Source of the DNA: Xestospongia bergquistia
Taxonomy: Eukaryota > Porifera > Demospongiae > Haplosclerida > Petrosiidae
Direction: 5' to 3'
Length of the DNA stretch: 64,000 bases
Assembly (NCBI GenBank): GCA_963965975.1
Contig: OZ014412.1
Location: forward strand, 7,126,208 to 7,190,207
Within the stretch, counting starts at the first letter, position 1. Each line of letters begins with the position of its first letter. Made by a program: the position numbers and the translations under genes. The notes beneath the pieces were generated by a model that made no database searches, was not told where the DNA came from, and saw only the letters and a program-made list of their open reading frames with translations. Positions 61,157 through 64,000 of this stretch are shown here, one piece after another.

Positions 61157-62066
61157 CAATTGAAGATGGACTATTATTATTATTAAATTATTACTATTAA
61201 CTGTCCAAAAGTTTTAATATTATATTCTATTCACAAAAAACAACTTAAATTCTTTTACACTCTCAGACAAACAACTATTCTTTATTATATATTTGGAGGT
61301 TTTAAATTGCTTTTTTTAATAAATTATTGTCATTCCATAACCTTATAATAATAACATAATATGTATATTATATATATATTATTGTCACAACCACACTATA
61401 TTGTACTGATTTATTCGCACAAACTTTAAAAATAGCCAATTTATTAAGACACTACAATATGGTATTAGTAATTTTTTTCCATATATGTAATGTTGCAAAC
61501 TCTTTAGCTAAAATACATTATAATGATATATCATATGATGTACCTTGTAATGGATTAGAGAAGTTGATTGTGAGTATCCAAGTATCACTGAGTTTGCGAG
61601 ATGCTTTGTTAATTCCCATAGAGAGCCATAAACTACCCGTAGTGTCATTGGATGAGAGAGAGGCAACGTTGGAACCACCAGCTGCAAAATACCGAGCTTC
61701 AGGAACTGACTGTGAGTCTCCATTTTCACCAGTTGTGTTCACTTGAGTCCAAGTTTTACTATCAAAATGAAATGCCCAAGTATCACTGAACACATCGTTG
61801 TCATAGCGACCTGAAAATGATATAAAATTTATAATGTCCAATATTCATTCTGTGTGTGTCAGAGCCGCACGCTATATATAATATACTCACCATGACTAAT
61901 GTACCAGTAGTCATTGCCAAGTTTTCCAGCTAAGAAACCATATCTAGCACTTGGTTTTGTTGTAAATGATAACTCAGTCCATGAGTTGTTGAAAAGAGAA
62001 AATTTCCATGTGTCTCCTGGAGAGAACAAGAGAGAGAGAGAGGGAGAGACAGAGAGAAAGAGACAA

Positions 62067-62097
<31 letters not shown>

Positions 62098-62454
62098 GAG
62101 ACAGAGAGACAGAGAGAGAGAGACAGAGAGAAAGTCAATGCTAAAATATCTCATGGAACAAGTGGTCACAGTATTTATTGCAGGTATCCAGCTGATCTAA
62201 TTCCTTGTCACAGTGGTATTATATAATAACAGTGCTACTATTGTACTAGTATTTACAACAGTACCTAAAACTCCATCCACTCCTTCCCCTCCAAACACAT
62301 ATAGTGCACTCGGTGTCCACGCCAGAGCTCCATTGTCTCTTGCAGGGGGTCTGCTAGAAGTAGCTGGTAAGATTTGAGTCCAGTGTAAGGATTGAGCAAT
62401 AGAAAACGTCAATGTGAGAGCTATAATAATAAGAAGAGTAGCGTATCTTGTCAT
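57298..62454 (-). CDS. Kelch-repeat / cytochrome b561-type membrane protein
   Basis: Ten exons in one frame: 62265-62454, 61891-62016, 61544-61810, 59197-59326, 58675-58867, 58364-58542, 58106-58316, 57782-57915, 57585-57726 and 57298-57431, about 560-570 residues. A signal peptide (ATLLIIIALTLTFSIAQS) is followed by Kelch blades with YVFGGEG, DTWKFSLFNNSW, DTWAFHFDSKTW, FVLSGGC, VLYGGT and VYMFGGKA motifs. The C-terminal third is a helical bundle with the His pattern of cytochrome b561: SSVHLHGIIMYIAW, WFAIHIPCQ, HGVIGTI and YHAVSGII. These four His positions fit two haem sites. Such bundles move electrons across membranes. An extracellular beta-propeller would face outward. The more usual partner of a b561 domain in animals is DOMON, so the Kelch fusion is noteworthy. 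The start is the ATG at 62454. Confidence 0.85.
57432..57463. repeat. (GA)n microsatellite at exon acceptor
   Basis: Sixteen or so GA units (CT on the minus strand) form the polypyrimidine tract of the last Kelch/b561 intron. Confidence 0.9.
59327..61543 (-). other. Large intron 3 of the Kelch/b561 gene
   Basis: 2.2 kb of AT-rich sequence including a TC run (about 60451-60474) and a long TA tract (61095-61153). I see no exon or independent gene in it. Confidence 0.6.
61095..61153. repeat. (TA)n microsatellite
   Basis: About 29 uninterrupted TA units inside intron 3 of the Kelch/b561 gene. Confidence 0.95.
62026..62134. repeat. GA / GACA simple repeat
   Basis: agagagag runs mixed with gacagagaga units in intron 1 of the Kelch/b561 gene. 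Open frames across it on both strands are artefacts. Confidence 0.95.
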
Positions 62455-62673
62455 TTTGATCACAACAAGGCTATTTGAAGTTGCAACGGAAGAGAGCTTT
62501 GTTTATAAAGACCTCCACAGCAAATCTCCATAGCTGACACACCCTTTCTTTGTTGTAATTGTAGTACCGTATTGATCTAATTATTAGTGCAATTTGCTTG
62601 GAGTTAGGAATATTGAATATAAATATCTGTCTATCTATAATCAACTGTAATTGTCTCTTTACTTATGTAGAAG
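62455..62673. promoter_or_regulatory. Shared bidirectional promoter region
   Basis: 219 bp separates the start codons of the divergent Kelch/b561 gene (minus) and the USP25/28-like gene (plus). The plus-strand start lies in gaagatggccact, similar to a YY1-type initiator motif often found at metazoan housekeeping starts. No clear TATA box is placed for either gene. Confidence 0.5.
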
Positions 62674-63778
62674 ATGGCCACTGAGAAGGTAAGATTTTTG
62701 ATTATGTCACTATAAGTATGTCACTTAGAAGAGAGATAACTAGATAATTGTAGCTCAGTAGGAGTAGTTAAATCACAATGTAAGATTGTTGGAGTCAGTA
62801 GAGTTAATACTTTTGAGACTAGAGTTTATCAGTGTAGTGAACTATTAACTATATAGTCACAATATTAAAAGCTTAATGAGGCTCACAATAATGAAAGTCC
62901 ACTTTAATATATCATTGAATGATCCAATTAAATGACAAGAAACTTCATTGTAGCCTTCTAACCTATATTGCTATCTTTAATAAAACTACCTTTATTAAAT
63001 AGTTATTGCTATCCCTTAATAAAACTACCTTTATTAAATAGTTATTGCTATCCTTTAATAAAACTACCTTTATTAAATAGTTCATATGATATCCTTTATT
63101 AGGAGTCTGCTATTGCACAATTACAAGAGATATTTGGTATCACTATTACTGAGGCTGAGAACTCGTATCAATTTTATAAAAATGATTTAAATGAAGCAAT
63201 ACAAGGTCTGGCCTCTCGCCTGGAACATGACCCACCTCTCTCATTGGAACAAGCAGTAGAAAAGAGTCCTACTAATAGAGGATGTAAGATATGTCAACTT
63301 TTAATATTCATATATCTCATTGTATTGATTATGTGCTCAGTGATCTATCCTCATGTTCAACAACTTGGCTATCTATAGACTTCATATATCCATCTGTACA
63401 TATATTCATCCATTCATTCATCCATGTTTTTCTCTATTCATCTGCTCTGATCCATCCATTATAGCTGGCGATGGTTCTAGTGGCGTTGAGGCAACATGTT
63501 CTCCTAATCCAGATGGTGATACAACTCCCACACCTAGTGGAACAAGTAACAGTAAGTTTTCTCTTCTCATTCATAACAATTCTCTCTACTATAAAATATG
63601 TCAATCCATTAATGTCCTACATGTGTTATCCTTTCATCCATTTTCTATCCATGTGTCCATTTTTAGACCCTATAGATCTAACACAAGATGATGATCTGCA
63701 GAAAGCATTAGCTCTTAGTTTGCAGGACATGCAACATCAAAATGGTGGCATCTCCTTAGAAGAGCAAGAACTGAGCAG
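62674..63778 (+). CDS. USP25/USP28-type ubiquitin carboxyl-terminal hydrolase, 5' exons
   Basis: Four exons are visible: 62674-62688 (MATEK), 63103-63283, 63465-63551 and 63667-63778. The gene continues beyond the right edge. Exon 2 encodes a UBA-like helical segment (AIAQLQEIFGITITEAE, then DLNEAIQGL). Exon 3 is a Ser/Pro/Thr-rich linker. Exon 4 carries DLTQDDDLQKALALSLQDMQ, a ubiquitin-interacting motif of the kind found just before the catalytic domain of USP25/28, followed by GGISLEEQELSR. The catalytic domain lies outside the window. The family removes ubiquitin from substrates, and the N-terminal UBA and UIM bind ubiquitin or SUMO chains. All junctions are in frame with GT-AG sites. It is orthologous to the USP25/28 pair rather than clearly to either one. 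Confidence 0.85.
62970..63083. repeat. 38-39 bp tandem repeat in USP intron 1
   Basis: Three copies of a unit containing aataaaactacctttattaa, immediately before the exon 2 acceptor. Confidence 0.9.
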
Positions 63779-63884
63779 GTATGTATTATGATTGTATTTT
63801 GTATATAATAATATGTTGGATAGCTCTCTCTCTCTCATGCTACCACTATTTATATCACTTTGAATTCACTTAAAGGTTATTCTA

Positions 63885-64000
63885 ATTAGGGACTCATTCT
63901 ATCCACTTGTTCTTAGTACCATAATTTGTGGTATAGTCAGCCTCTGCATTGAAGACACCTCAACACTAAGGACATTTACATATATCCTAAGAGGCTTCAT
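63885..64000. other. Intronic sequence at window end, possible repeat
   Basis: Contains gaagacacctcaacactaag followed by gacattt, which resembles an interspersed-repeat terminus. No exon is recognised before the window ends. Confidence 0.25.

Noticed and set aside
60971-61186. 71-codon frame with Ile-Tyr repeats
   Set aside because: Artefact of the (TA)n microsatellite.
62008-62226. Arg/Glu-rich frames on both strands
   Set aside because: Artefacts of the GA simple repeat in an intron.

Overview
The window looks like a sponge genome, probably a demosponge close to Amphimedon. The evidence is a very AT-rich sequence, compact genes with many short GT-AG introns, expanded Death-domain and Roc-COR families, and a recent Ty3/Gypsy insertion. 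No bacterial or viral genome organisation is visible. The species is inferred from gene content only.

Positions 1-56,100 are dominated by a tandem array of minus-strand genes of one family. I assembled these genes exon by exon, checking splice sites and reading-frame phase. Each encodes a short N-terminal linker, two Death-like domains, a membrane segment, a Cys-rich ectodomain of about 240 residues that I cannot assign to a named family, a second membrane segment and a short C-terminal tail. The Death domains would be cytoplasmic and the ectodomain outside the cell. There are three ectodomain classes. Class A has four intact copies (4764-7412, 19825-22473, 30740-33382, 41987-44629). Class B has one intact copy (48089-50590), one pseudogene (25857-28089) and one 3' fragment (3024-3222). 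Class C has two intact copies (50808-53063, 53868-56069) and one pseudogene (17215-18242). A further member is cut by the left edge (1-358). Every internal exon is symmetrical, phase 1-1. Large pieces of the array are segmental duplications. The A3 and A4 units are almost identical, and a Ty3/Gypsy element (33442-37694) with indistinguishable LTRs sits 55 bp upstream of the A3 start codon. The paralogous loci keep the empty site.

The duplicated spacers carry five copies of an exactly 346-nt GC-rich segment. It has several strong hairpins, a 9-bp terminal stem, a TATA-like box about 30 nt upstream and a T-run directly downstream. It looks like an undescribed structured-RNA gene or an RNA-derived repeat.

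Two other minus-strand genes interrupt the array. One is a Roc-COR GTPase with a C-terminal CARD/Death-like domain (8739-11362). The other is a replication protein A 70 kDa (RPA1) gene that stops after the first DNA-binding OB fold (12896-16274). The two are phase-compatible, so a fused transcript is possible. MITE-like and ZBED/hAT relics lie in and around them.

Positions 57,298-63,778 hold two ordinary genes in head-to-head orientation. One is a Kelch-repeat/cytochrome b561 membrane protein (minus). The other is the 5' end of a USP25/28-type deubiquitinase (plus). They share a promoter region of about 220 bp. The rest is AT-rich spacer, microsatellites and minisatellites.
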